Shown here: one piece after another, positions 53,145 through 60,954 of the stretch | How the letters are laid out: each line of letters begins with the position of its first letter | Position numbering within the stretch: position 1 is the stretch's first letter | Origin: an uncultured bacterium | Lineage (GTDB): Bacteria > Cyanobacteriota > Vampirovibrionia > Gastranaerophilales > Gastranaerophilaceae | Length of the DNA stretch: 64,000 bases | Assembly: GCA_950022695.1 (NCBI GenBank) | Contig: CATLLN010000002.1 | Location: 450,520 to 514,519 of the forward strand | Direction: 5' to 3' | Program-made: the position numbers and the translations under genes | Notes under the pieces: model-generated | Seen by the model: only the letters and a program-made list of their open reading frames with translations | Databases searched by the model: none | What the model was told of the DNA's origin: nothing

Positions 53145-54508
53145 TCTTCCTCCTTTTTAGTGTTAATAAGTGTTTCAGAGAATATAATTGTTTTTGGTCT
53201 TTTATTTGTTATATTAATTTTTTTACTTTTATTATCAAGAAAAACAATTATATTTGCTTCAATAGGAACTGAATATTCAATGTTTGCAATTTTATCCCAT
53301 TTGAAAAATATTAGGTTTCCATCTTTATTTTTAACTAAAGCTCCATCTGAAATTTGTCTTACTAAATAAAAACTTTTATTTGTATTGGTAATTACTTGAT
53401 TTGTATAGCAATTATAATTTAATAAAAAATTAAAATTAGCAAAAAGAAGCAATGCTAATAAAATATTTATAAAGCCAGATAAAATTGTTTTTTTATAATG
53501 TTTAAGAAATAAACTTAAAATAATACATATTGTAACGATGAATGGAATTAAATTAATGGTTTCAAGATTTACAATATTAACAAACACAAAGAAGATAGCA
53601 AGTACGTAAATTAATAAATCAATCATTACAGATATAATTTTTGTAGTTTTACTTTTAAATAAATATATAAAAGTTATAAAAATGCAAAAAGTGCAAAAAT
53701 ATGTAGCCCCACCTTCGTAATAATCAGATAATTTCAATAGATTTATTAATGCTAAGTCAAAATTTAAAAAATAAAAAAAGTTATATAAAAAATTAAAAAG
53801 CACAAATAAAACTAACGCAATTGGTAAAAATTTTCCAAAATTATCAATTATTGGATAAATATTTATAGTTATTGTTTCTTGTTCCACTTCATACTCTTTT
53901 GTTTTAGTTTTTTCTCTAAAACGATTTCTTATATTCTGAAAACATGATTCTATTTTATATACTATCTCCTTAAAAAAATTATTCATAAAGAAATCCTCTT
54001 CTATTAGCAGATATTTTGTAATAATACTTTCTATCTTGTCATATATAGATGCTAAATCTTCATATATTGTTTTTGCAGTTGTTTTATCATCTTTTACATT
54101 ACCAGTTTGGTATTTGGTTTCTTCTTGTAAACATTTACATAATTTACCATGCAATTCCATTATTTTTTTAAAGTCTTTTTGTTTGATTAAAAATTTATAT
54201 TTATGTAATTGATAGTGAAGTTTTTCATTTTCTTCTTTTATTACTTGATAATCAATATTCGTGGTTTCATTATTTTTATAATAATCATAGTTCTCTGCAT
54301 TTTTTAAAATTGGTAAAAATAAATTATCATACCTTTTATCAAATAAATCTTGTTTTCGTTTTCTTTCATTTGTTATCCATTGTTGCCAAGCGATAAATGT
54401 AGTTACTATTGCAATAATTGGGGTTAAGCCAGCTGAAAGTATATCAATCCAAGATTTTGGATTACTTTGCCCAATTGTAACTGCCAAATTTGCAATTTCA
54501 AAGTTCAC
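53141..54508 (-). CDS. Accessory multi-pass membrane protein between hsdM and hsdS
   Basis: 455 residues with a GTG start overlapping the upstream stop (GTGA). One N-terminal membrane helix (LTPIIAIVTTFIAWQQW, about 28-44) leads into a cytoplasmic helical region with LFDKRYDNLFLPIL. Five hydrophobic segments lie between about 228 and 372, and a soluble strand-rich tail follows. The N-terminal helix-plus-FDKRY layout is seen in small phage-defence and unknown membrane proteins. It separates hsdM from hsdS, and 4-nt overlaps on both sides show it is part of the operon. Function unknown. Confidence 0.68.
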   Translation of the reverse strand: MNFEIANLAVTIGQSNPKSWIDILSAGLTPIIAIVTTFIAWQQWITNERKRKQDLFDKRYDNLFLPILKNAENYDYYKNNETTNIDYQVIKEENEKLHYQLHKYKFLIKQKDFKKIMELHGKLCKCLQEETKYQTGNVKDDKTTAKTIYEDLASIYDKIESIITKYLLIEEDFFMNNFFKEIVYKIESCFQNIRNRFREKTKTKEYEVEQETITINIYPIIDNFGKFLPIALVLFVLFNFLYNFFYFLNFDLALINLLKLSDYYEGGATYFCTFCIFITFIYLFKSKTTKIISVMIDLLIYVLAIFFVFVNIVNLETINLIPFIVTICIILSLFLKHYKKTILSGFINILLALLLFANFNFLLNYNCYTNQVITNTNKSFYLVRQISDGALVKNKDGNLIFFKWDKIANIEYSVPIEANIIVFLDNKSKKINITNKRPKTIIFSETLINTKKEEE

Positions 54509-54777
54509 TCTTTATACCCCCAATCAACAAAAGCTTTTGCAAATTCACAGGAATTATCAATTTGCTGTTTTATTTCTTCAGTTTTGGCAAAAGATTTTTC
54601 AATTTCTTTTATTACATCAATAGTTGTTTTAATTTCTTCTTTTGAAGGCTTTTTATTTGGTAACCCACGCAAAAAATTAATAAATTCAGTTAAAACCTTT
54701 ATGGCAACACTATATTTAGGTGTTAACTGACATTTTTGAATATATAAAATATAATTATTTGCTATAATTTCATACAT
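54505..54777 (-). CDS. Accessory small helical protein between hsdM and hsdS
   Basis: 90 residues; starts one base after the hsdM stop. Helical, with a lysine/glutamate-rich middle (NKKPSKEEIKTTIDVIKEIE) and an FAKAFVDWGYKE end. It overlaps the following membrane-protein gene by 4 nt. No family recognised. Its placement suggests a partner of the membrane protein or a modulator of the methyltransferase. Confidence 0.6.
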   Translation of the reverse strand: MYEIIANNYILYIQKCQLTPKYSVAIKVLTEFINFLRGLPNKKPSKEEIKTTIDVIKEIEKSFAKTEEIKQQIDNSCEFAKAFVDWGYKE

Positions 54778-54778
54778 A

Positions 54779-56293
54779 CTACTTCACCTCAAATCCTATG
54801 CTTGCCAGATTCTTCCTAATCTCATTTTGCAAGTCATTTGACTTTGCAAACATATCAGAAAGTTCTGAGGTTAAGCGTTTCATTTTATCTTCAAACGGTT
54901 CGCCGTCGTCCTCTTGGTCTTCAATACCGACATATCTACCAGGGGTTAAGATGTAATCTTGTTTTGCAATATCTTCTGTAGAAACAACAGCACAAAAACC
55001 TTTTACATCTTCCAATGTTCCTTCTTGAAATGCTGTGAATATATCAGCAAGTTTTTGAATATCAGCTTCTGTAAAATCCCTGTGTTTTCTATCTACCATA
55101 TAGCCCATTTTTCGAGCATCAATAAACAGGGTTTTACCTTTTTGTTTCTTATTTCTTGAAATAAACCACAAGGTTACAGGAATTGTTACGCTATAAAACA
55201 ACTGAGTCGGAAGCGCTACAATTCCCTCTATCAAGTCATCTTCAATAATTCGTTTTCTAATCTCGCCTTCACCGCTTGTCTGAGATGATAAAGCCCCATT
55301 TGCAAGTACAAGCCCGATTTTTCCGTTTGGCGCAAGGTGGTGTATCATGTGTTGAATCCATGCAAAGTTAGCGTTTCCAGCCGGTGGAATTCCATATTTC
55401 CAACGAACATCTTCCTGCAGTTTATCCTGTCCCCAATTAGAAAGGTTAAACGGCGGGTTTGCCATAATAAAATCAGCTTTCAATGTCGGGTGCAAATCAT
55501 TGAAGAAAGTGTCAGCTTGAGAAGGTCCAAAATCAGCATCAATCCCTCTGATTGCCATGTTCATTTTTGCCATCTTCCAAGTATCCGTGTTGGATTCCTG
55601 ACCGTAAACAGAGATTTTATTTCTATTTCCTCTATGGTTTTCCAAAAATTTTACAGACTGAACAAACATACCGCCCGAACCGCAGCAAGGGTCATAAACT
55701 CTGCAGTTTTCAAAAGGTTTAAGTATTGAAACAAGAGTTTTAACAATACTTGACGGCGTATAAAACTCGCCTCCCTTTGTCCCTTCATAAGCCGCAAATT
55801 GTGCAATACAATATTCATAAGTTCTTCCAAGCAAGTCCTTGCTTTCTTCTGTATCATCCATTTTCACGTTATTGGTAAACAAGTCCACAACTTCGCCCAA
55901 AACTCTTTTATCCAAATCAGGGGAACCATAGTTTTTAGGAAGAACTCCTTTAAGTGTGTTATTTTCTTTCTCAATCGCAATCATTGCTTCATCAATAACA
56001 CGACCGATTTCAGGAGTATGAGCAGCCTCGGAAATTTTATTCCATCTTGCTGCTTCCGGAACAAAGAAAATGTTTTCAGCAAGATAAGCTATCGGATCGT
56101 TTTCGAATCCGTCCCCCTCAGCTAAGAGTTCTTTGTATTTTTTATCGAAAACGCTTGAGATATAACGCAAGAAAATCAAACCAACAATAACTTTTCTATA
56201 TTCGGCAGCAGGAATATGCCCCCACAAAACGCAAGCCGCTTTCCATAACTGTTCTTCAAATCCGATATTTGCATTGTTTTTCTTTTCTGCCAT
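54779..56293 (-). CDS. hsdM: Type I restriction-modification DNA methyltransferase subunit
   Basis: 504 residues from the ATG at 56293, which has AAGAGG upstream; a longer frame starting 8 codons earlier lacks one. It is an adenine-N6 methyltransferase. The S-adenosylmethionine motif is VYDPCCGSGGMF and the catalytic motif IV is ANPPFNLSNWG. The N-terminal HsdM domain is complete (ANIGFEEQLWKAACVLWG). With HsdS it methylates the recognition site and with HsdR forms the restriction complex. First gene of the operon. Confidence 0.96.
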   Translation of the reverse strand: MAEKKNNANIGFEEQLWKAACVLWGHIPAAEYRKVIVGLIFLRYISSVFDKKYKELLAEGDGFENDPIAYLAENIFFVPEAARWNKISEAAHTPEIGRVIDEAMIAIEKENNTLKGVLPKNYGSPDLDKRVLGEVVDLFTNNVKMDDTEESKDLLGRTYEYCIAQFAAYEGTKGGEFYTPSSIVKTLVSILKPFENCRVYDPCCGSGGMFVQSVKFLENHRGNRNKISVYGQESNTDTWKMAKMNMAIRGIDADFGPSQADTFFNDLHPTLKADFIMANPPFNLSNWGQDKLQEDVRWKYGIPPAGNANFAWIQHMIHHLAPNGKIGLVLANGALSSQTSGEGEIRKRIIEDDLIEGIVALPTQLFYSVTIPVTLWFISRNKKQKGKTLFIDARKMGYMVDRKHRDFTEADIQKLADIFTAFQEGTLEDVKGFCAVVSTEDIAKQDYILTPGRYVGIEDQEDDGEPFEDKMKRLTSELSDMFAKSNDLQNEIRKNLASIGFEVK

Positions 56294-56393
56294 ACTTACC
56301 TCTTTTGATAAAAACACCTATTCTATTGTTTAAATTTTATCATGAACATAATGTTTTAGAGAGTTGTAAACAAGGCTGCTTTCTAATTATTTT

Positions 56394-56933
56394 CTACAAA
56401 TAAAAATTCCTATATACCTCATCGATATCTTCTTGTTCTATGCCGATGTAGCGGAGGGTGATGGAGGGGGAGGAGTGGTTGAAAATCTTTTGAAGCATTA
56501 CTATATCGTCGTATTGTTGGTAAAAGTGGTAGCCAAAAGTTTTGCGTAAGGTATGTGTTCCGATTCTGCCTTTGATTCCGACCATTCGGGCGGCTTTGTT
56601 TATGATTCTGTATGCTTGGGCTCTATCTAATCGATACCCTTTTTGCGTATAAAATAGAGGTCTTTCGTCGGGTTTATCCTTGACAAATTCTTCAATCTCA
56701 ATCTTCAGATTTTCGTTAATCGGTAATTTTTTGTATTTATTGGTTTTCTTTTCTCTTAATTCAATGCAATCTTTACCTTTTACGTCTTTGACGTCGAGGG
56801 AGAGAATGTCGGCAATTCTTAATCCACTATTTATTCCGAAGCTAAAAAGAAGTGCATTGCGTGATTTTTTGGAAAGAATTCGTTTTATGTTTTGGATATC
56901 TTCTATGCTTTTTATTGGTTCGACAATGTTCAT
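56394..56933 (-). CDS. Tyrosine recombinase, catalytic domain only
   Basis: 179 residues from the ATG at 56933 (GAGG upstream). Catalytic residues are visible: Arg in INSGLRIADIL, Lys in the following beta-hairpin (EKKTNKYKKLPI), HTLRKTFGYH (His-x-x-Arg), FNHSSPSITLRYIG (second His and Tyr). It lacks the N-terminal core-binding domain of full integrases. Similar short recombinases next to type I systems invert hsdS cassettes in other bacteria. No inverted partner is visible here, so its target is unknown. Confidence 0.87.
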   Translation of the reverse strand: MNIVEPIKSIEDIQNIKRILSKKSRNALLFSFGINSGLRIADILSLDVKDVKGKDCIELREKKTNKYKKLPINENLKIEIEEFVKDKPDERPLFYTQKGYRLDRAQAYRIINKAARMVGIKGRIGTHTLRKTFGYHFYQQYDDIVMLQKIFNHSSPSITLRYIGIEQEDIDEVYRNFYL

Positions 56934-57009
56934 TTGTACCTCAAGGTTTTGGGCCACAACATTAATTACCTAAAAGAGAGAAGAAATAAAGTAGAAATTC
57001 TTTAATATA

Positions 57010-57037
57010 TTGATTTTTGCTATTTGAATTTTATACT
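57010..57037 (+). promoter_or_regulatory. Promoter of the nuclease-like gene, apparently leaderless
   Basis: TTGATT (57010-57015), 16-bp spacer, TATACT (57032-57037), then six bases to the ATG at 57044. There is no useful Shine-Dalgarno. Confidence 0.6.
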
Positions 57038-57043
57038 GGTGAT

Positions 57044-57844
57044 ATGACAAAAGAACAAGATAAAAAACTGGAAGAACAAGAATATTTAAATGGTTTTAAA
57101 GAAACCAATATTGGTAAACAATTTTATGAGAATTGTTCAATTGCTGATGTTTTTGAAGCCACAGAGCAGCCTGATTTTATTTTAAAAACAAAATCGGAAA
57201 AGCTTATAGGTATAGAATTAACAGAGTTTATTGTAAGAAATAAAAACACTAAATATACGCAAGCATTAACAAGAATTGGAAATCAAATATGTAAATATGC
57301 CAAGAAGCAATATGATTTATGTATGTCTATGACTATAGAACAATTTGATAAACTTTTATGGAGTCCAAATTGGAATAATCATTTAAAAAGAACCTATGAC
57401 CCTGGTTTTTCTGACATTCCATCACATAAAGAATTTAAGGAAAGATTGCAAGAATTTGTAAGTACCAATATGGATAACCTTAAGAAAAAAGCTTTTGTTA
57501 AGGGTTGGATAACAATTCAGGATGAGCATTTTCAAATATCCATTATAACATTTCCTTCAGTAAGTTCCGGTAAATTTGATTGCCATGTCAATAATGGAGG
57601 TTGGTGTAAAGAGAATCCAATCGAAGATTTGCAAGTCTGCATTGATGAAAAAAATAATAAATTTGAAAACTATGTAAAAAAGTGCGATGATTGCTATTTG
57701 TTAGTTATTTTGCAAGATTCAAGCAAGGGTAGTTTTTGTTTTTATACAGATTCCTTATTAAAACATAAATACATATCTAAATTCAAAGAAGTATTTTTCT
57801 ATGATGAAAAGAAAAAACAAGCGTATAAGCTCTGTACTCAATAA
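57044..57844 (+). CDS. Hypothetical protein with PD-(D/E)XK-like motif
   Basis: 266 residues from the ATG at 57044. Residues about 30-60 read as ATEQPDFILKTK then LIGIELTEF: an E..PD followed by a GIExT strand, the layout of PD-(D/E)XK nucleases with a variant third residue (Thr for Lys). The remaining domain contains several cysteines and histidines (FDCHVNNGGWCKEN, KKCDDCYLL). I cannot name the family. Its place between the recombinase and hipBA, divergent from the restriction operon, suggests a defence or toxin role; that is inference. Confidence 0.6.
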   Translation: MTKEQDKKLEEQEYLNGFKETNIGKQFYENCSIADVFEATEQPDFILKTKSEKLIGIELTEFIVRNKNTKYTQALTRIGNQICKYAKKQYDLCMSMTIEQFDKLLWSPNWNNHLKRTYDPGFSDIPSHKEFKERLQEFVSTNMDNLKKKAFVKGWITIQDEHFQISIITFPSVSSGKFDCHVNNGGWCKENPIEDLQVCIDEKNNKFENYVKKCDDCYLLVILQDSSKGSFCFYTDSLLKHKYISKFKEVFFYDEKKKQAYKLCTQ

Positions 57845-57845
57845 T

Positions 57846-57949
57846 TTCTGCCTCAGAAAAACCCCAATCTCAATCTCAAAAAATACAACATATCATTCTG
57901 GAAATGTGTAATTCCCGAGGCAGAATGATACACACAATTCTAATGTTGT
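57846..57949. repeat. Nested, mutually exclusive inverted repeats
   Basis: TTCTGCCTC (57846-57854) pairs with GAGGCAGAA (57917-57925). TATCATTCTG (57891-57900) pairs with CAGAATGATA (57921-57930), which overlaps the first partner. ACAACAT (57885-57891) also pairs with ATGTTGT (57943-57949). The set could form alternative RNA hairpins after the nuclease-like gene, or mark a recombination scar. Confidence 0.55.
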
Positions 57950-57981
57950 GTTTTAATATTTTAAAAAATCTTACTGTATTT

Positions 57982-58040
57982 TAGATAATATATTATCTAT
58001 ATCTTGACTTTTTAGCAAAAATAGGTTAATATATTATCTA
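57982..58040 (+). promoter_or_regulatory. hipBA promoter and operators
   Basis: TTGACT (58004-58009), 17-bp spacer, TAATAT (58027-58032), ATG at 58040: leaderless. The 18-bp palindrome TAGATAATATATTATCTA (57982-57999) lies just upstream of the -35. A second copy of its right half, AATATATTATCTA (58028-58040), covers the -10 and start codon. This is a natural autorepression site for HipB. Confidence 0.75.
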
Positions 58041-58324
58041 TGAATGACTTTATTTTTTATGCTAAATCACCCTATGATATTGCAAAAGAATTTGTTGAAA
58101 AGATTAAGCAGAAGAGAAAAATGCTTAAAATTTCACAAGTACAACTTGCGACAAAATCGGGTGTTAGCCTAGGGTCTATCAAAAGATTTGAATCAAAACA
58201 TGAAATTTCACTAAGTTCTTTGATAAAAATTTTAATTGCTCTTAATTTAGAAAAAGATTTTGAAAACTTGTTTATGCAAAAGACCTACAATTCTATAGAT
58301 GAGGTTATAAATGGACAACTATAA
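58040..58324 (+). CDS. hipB: HipB-type antitoxin, XRE-family HTH
   Basis: 94 residues. A Cro/CI HTH (ISQVQLATKSGVSLGSIKRFE) is preceded by a short N-terminal segment. It overlaps the HipA-like gene by 14 nt. In known HipBA systems HipB neutralises the kinase and represses the operon; the flanking palindromes support that here. The product ends KTYNSIDEVINGQL. Confidence 0.88.
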   Translation: MNDFIFYAKSPYDIAKEFVEKIKQKRKMLKISQVQLATKSGVSLGSIKRFESKHEISLSSLIKILIALNLEKDFENLFMQKTYNSIDEVINGQL

Positions 58325-59417
58325 ATATTTAAAACTATTCTATAATGATATTTTGGTGGGCACTCTTGCAAAAACGCCCGAAAGAGTTGTCGCATTCGAA
58401 TACGATTCCGACTGGCTAAATAAAGGGTTCAGTATATCGCCTTTTAGTTTACCGCTCATCAAAAAAGTTTTTATCCCAAAATACGAACCTTTTGATGGAT
58501 TATTTGGAGTGTTTAATGACAGTTTGCCTGATGGTTGGGGAAGATTGCTGGTTGATAGGTTGTTTTTAAAAAACAAAATAAATCCCGTTGAAATTGACAA
58601 TCTTAATCGACTTGCAGTTGTTCAAGAAAGTGGAATGGGGGCTTTAACATATAAACCTGAACATAAATTTGAAACAGAAAACAATGTTTCTGACTTTGAT
58701 ATTCTTGCACAGGAATGCTCAAAAATTTTAGAATCACAAAATTCAGACAATTTAGATGAACTTTTTCAATTAGGCGGTTCATCAGGCGGTGCAAGACCGA
58801 AGATTTTGACTTCTATAAATAATGGAGATTGGATAATTAAATTCCCCTCATCAACCGACCCTAAAAATATTGGTGAAAAAGAATATCAATATTCATTATG
58901 TGCAAAAGATTGCGGAATTAATATGACAGAAACCAAACTTTTTCCATCCGAAATTTGTTCGGGATATTTTGGGATAAAAAGATTTGATCGAAAAAAAGAC
59001 AAAAAAGTTCATATGGTATCTGTAAGCGGGTTATTAGAAACAAGCCACAGGCTTCCTAATCTTGATTATAATTTATTAATGAAGCTTACGCTTGAACTTA
59101 CAAGAAATTATAAAGACATTGAACAATTATTCAGGTTAATGTGTTTCAATGTATTTGCCCACAATCGTGATGACCATTCAAAGAATTTTTCTTATCTTTA
59201 TGACGAAAATAAAAAAGAATGGTATTTATCCCCTGCATACGATTTAACATATAGTTCTTCGTTTAATGGGGAACATGCAACAACAATAAATGGCGAAGGG
59301 AAAAATCCGTCTCTAGATGATATTTTGGCTGTCGCAAAAAATATAGGATTAAATGAAAAATTTGCAAAAGATATTGCTTTGGATATTCAAAACAAATGTA
59401 AAAAGTTATTCAATTAA
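58311..59417 (+). CDS. hipA: HipA-type serine/threonine kinase toxin
   Basis: 368 residues; GAGG before the ATG, which lies inside hipB. The N-terminal HipA domain shows FSISPFSLPL and FNDSLPDGWGRLLVDR. The kinase part shows GGSSGGARPKI (Gly-rich loop region), WIIKFPS with the ATP-binding lysine, AHNRDDHSKNF (catalytic Asp/Asn) and LSPAYDLTYS (metal-binding Asp). Known HipA kinases phosphorylate glutamyl-tRNA synthetase, though other family members have other targets. It is shorter than the E. coli protein (440 residues) but has every motif. Confidence 0.92.
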   Translation: MDNYKYLKLFYNDILVGTLAKTPERVVAFEYDSDWLNKGFSISPFSLPLIKKVFIPKYEPFDGLFGVFNDSLPDGWGRLLVDRLFLKNKINPVEIDNLNRLAVVQESGMGALTYKPEHKFETENNVSDFDILAQECSKILESQNSDNLDELFQLGGSSGGARPKILTSINNGDWIIKFPSSTDPKNIGEKEYQYSLCAKDCGINMTETKLFPSEICSGYFGIKRFDRKKDKKVHMVSVSGLLETSHRLPNLDYNLLMKLTLELTRNYKDIEQLFRLMCFNVFAHNRDDHSKNFSYLYDENKKEWYLSPAYDLTYSSSFNGEHATTINGEGKNPSLDDILAVAKNIGLNEKFAKDIALDIQNKCKKLFN

Positions 59418-59445
59418 TTTTTTAAATCTTAATCTGAAAGTTTAT

Positions 59446-59814
59446 TTAATCTCTGTTTGAGCGATTAATTAAACTTGTAATATGTGTATAGCGAGCACAC
59501 CATCTATCAATAAAGGTTTTCATCTGCCCGCACATTGTGTAAAAATACACAGGTGTTGCCATAACTATTACATCAGCTTTGATTATATTTTCCAAAATTT
59601 CATTCATATCATCTTTTTGAGAACAAGCAGTGTAATTATTTGTGTTACAAAAACCACATCCGCTACAGTAATTTATCTTTGTATCTTTTAAAAAGATTTT
59701 TTCAACATCATGACCTGCTTCTTGTGCACCTTTTTGAAATTCATCACACAAAATATCAGAATTTCCGCCCCTTCTTGGACTTGAAGAAATTATTATAACC
59801 TTTTTACCACCCAT
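59446..59814 (-). CDS. Flavodoxin-family NADPH-dependent FMN reductase, truncated at the C-terminus
   Basis: 122 residues where relatives have about 180. The FMN loop IISSSPRRGGNSDIL, the cysteine cluster YCSGCGFCNTN and MATPVYFYTMCGQMKTFIDR are intact. The chain leaves the family pattern after WCARYTHI and stops 9 residues later. The missing third contains the last strands of the fold, so the protein is probably non-functional. The break falls at about 59.48 kb, right beside hipA, and fits disruption by the accessory island. Confidence 0.8.
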   Translation of the reverse strand: MGGKKVIIISSSPRRGGNSDILCDEFQKGAQEAGHDVEKIFLKDTKINYCSGCGFCNTNNYTACSQKDDMNEILENIIKADVIVMATPVYFYTMCGQMKTFIDRWCARYTHITSLINRSNRD

Positions 59815-59887
59815 AATTTTATCCTTTCTTTTCTAATATTTATTATTTTAAAGGATTAGAGTAACTCTCAGTCAAGTGTTTTTTGAA

Positions 59888-60286
59888 TTATTCTTCGTCT
59901 TTGGAAGGAATCAACGCAACAATTGCAGGCTGAATAAATAAAATAAATATTCCTGCTGCAAAAAATGTTATGACAGATGTTTGAGCATCGTTAATAAACT
60001 GACAAACTGCCAAGCATTCAACATCAAATGTAAGCAAAAAACCTAAAATTACCGAAAGCGGCAAACTGTCTAAAATATCCATAATACGTTTTTTGTAATT
60101 AAACGCAATCAAAATTTTAATAATTAAAAGAGGCCAAACAAAATATAATAAATTAAAATTATTTTTATAAACAAGAATCATTAAAAATATACCGCCTACA
60201 ATATATAAAAACATTAATAAAATATAATAAATAATAAATAAACTTTGATTTATTTTTCCTGCAGGACTAAAAATATTCTTATTCAT
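59888..60286 (-). CDS. Small membrane protein, DUF805-like
   Basis: 132 residues with four hydrophobic segments. The start IFSPAGKINQSLFIIYYIL follows the DUF805 pattern (F-x-x-x-G-R-x-N-R near the N-terminus). The third segment holds two cysteines (FDVECLAVCQ). It lies downstream of the winged-helix gene but is separated from it by a terminator, so it has its own promoter. The function of the family is unknown. Confidence 0.65.
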   Translation of the reverse strand: MNKNIFSPAGKINQSLFIIYYILLMFLYIVGGIFLMILVYKNNFNLLYFVWPLLIIKILIAFNYKKRIMDILDSLPLSVILGFLLTFDVECLAVCQFINDAQTSVITFFAAGIFILFIQPAIVALIPSKDEE

Positions 60287-60326
60287 AACATTCCCCTTTT
60301 AATGAGAATATTATAGCATAAATAGA

Positions 60327-60354
60327 AAAAACCGGGTCATATAACCCGGTTTTT
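60327..60354 (-). terminator. Rho-independent terminator
   Basis: AAAAACCGGGT (60327-60337), CATATA loop, ACCCGGTTTTT (60344-60354). It ends the winged-helix gene on the minus strand and is symmetrical enough to act both ways. Confidence 0.88.
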
Positions 60355-60372
60355 AACAAATCTGATAACAAA

Positions 60373-60603
60373 TTAAACTAATTTAACTGTAACTGATTTT
60401 GGTTTTTGAGTATAAGAGATTTTGTCTTCTCTTGATAACCATCCAAGACCCATGTAAGTGAAATTATCATCTAAATCCATATCTTTTCTTAGTTTGTTGA
60501 TTGTAACTTCACCTTTGTCTGATAAATAATTGTAAATTTTACCAGCTGATTCAATAATTTGAATTTGCATTTCTTTTTGTTCTTTTTTGCTTGATGTAAA
60601 CAT
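60373..60603 (-). CDS. Winged-helix protein, DUF2582-like
   Basis: 76 residues; AAAGGAGG before the ATG. The sequence (IIESAGKIYNYLSDKGEVTI, then LDDNFTYMGLGWLSREDKI) matches the small DUF2582 winged-helix family. These bind nucleic acid or partners, but their role is not established. It is monocistronic with TATAAT boxes upstream. Confidence 0.85.
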   Translation of the reverse strand: MFTSSKKEQKEMQIQIIESAGKIYNYLSDKGEVTINKLRKDMDLDDNFTYMGLGWLSREDKISYTQKPKSVTVKLV

Positions 60604-60954
60604 GTTTTAGCCTCCTTTAAAATATAAAATTATAATACTACTATTATAAAAATAATGGAATAATGAATTTCCAATATAGTATAAAAAGCTGTCATATCAA
60701 GGGATTATCCACTTAACATTTCGCAACTTTTCTCATATTATATTATAAAAAATAAATGAAAATTCATAAAAATGGAGTATTTTTTGCGATATTTTCAAAA
60801 AATATTCAAATTTTAATAAAAAATAAAAAATTTTTACCAAAAATTTATCAAAAAATATTTCCAAAAGTATTGCCCCATGCGATATACACACAGATATCCT
60901 TACTAAACTTTTGATAAAATTTTAATTTAAAAAAAATTGTTATATAATAGCTTT
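60604..60954. other. 351-bp AT-rich intergenic region
   Basis: It is divergent between the winged-helix gene and the phosphatase gene. It contains the probable -10 sites of both, including TATAAT at 60943-60948 for the phosphatase, six bases before its ATG at 60955. The central part is almost pure A/T with long A and T runs, which suggests curved DNA. I see no gene, repeat or terminator in it. Confidence 0.6.

Noticed and set aside
39041-59480. Classic tRNA-targeted integrative element
   Set aside because: The region starts beside tRNA-Met, but no copy of the tRNA 3' end is visible near the right edge at 59.4-59.5 kb, and the recombinase is not next to the tRNA.
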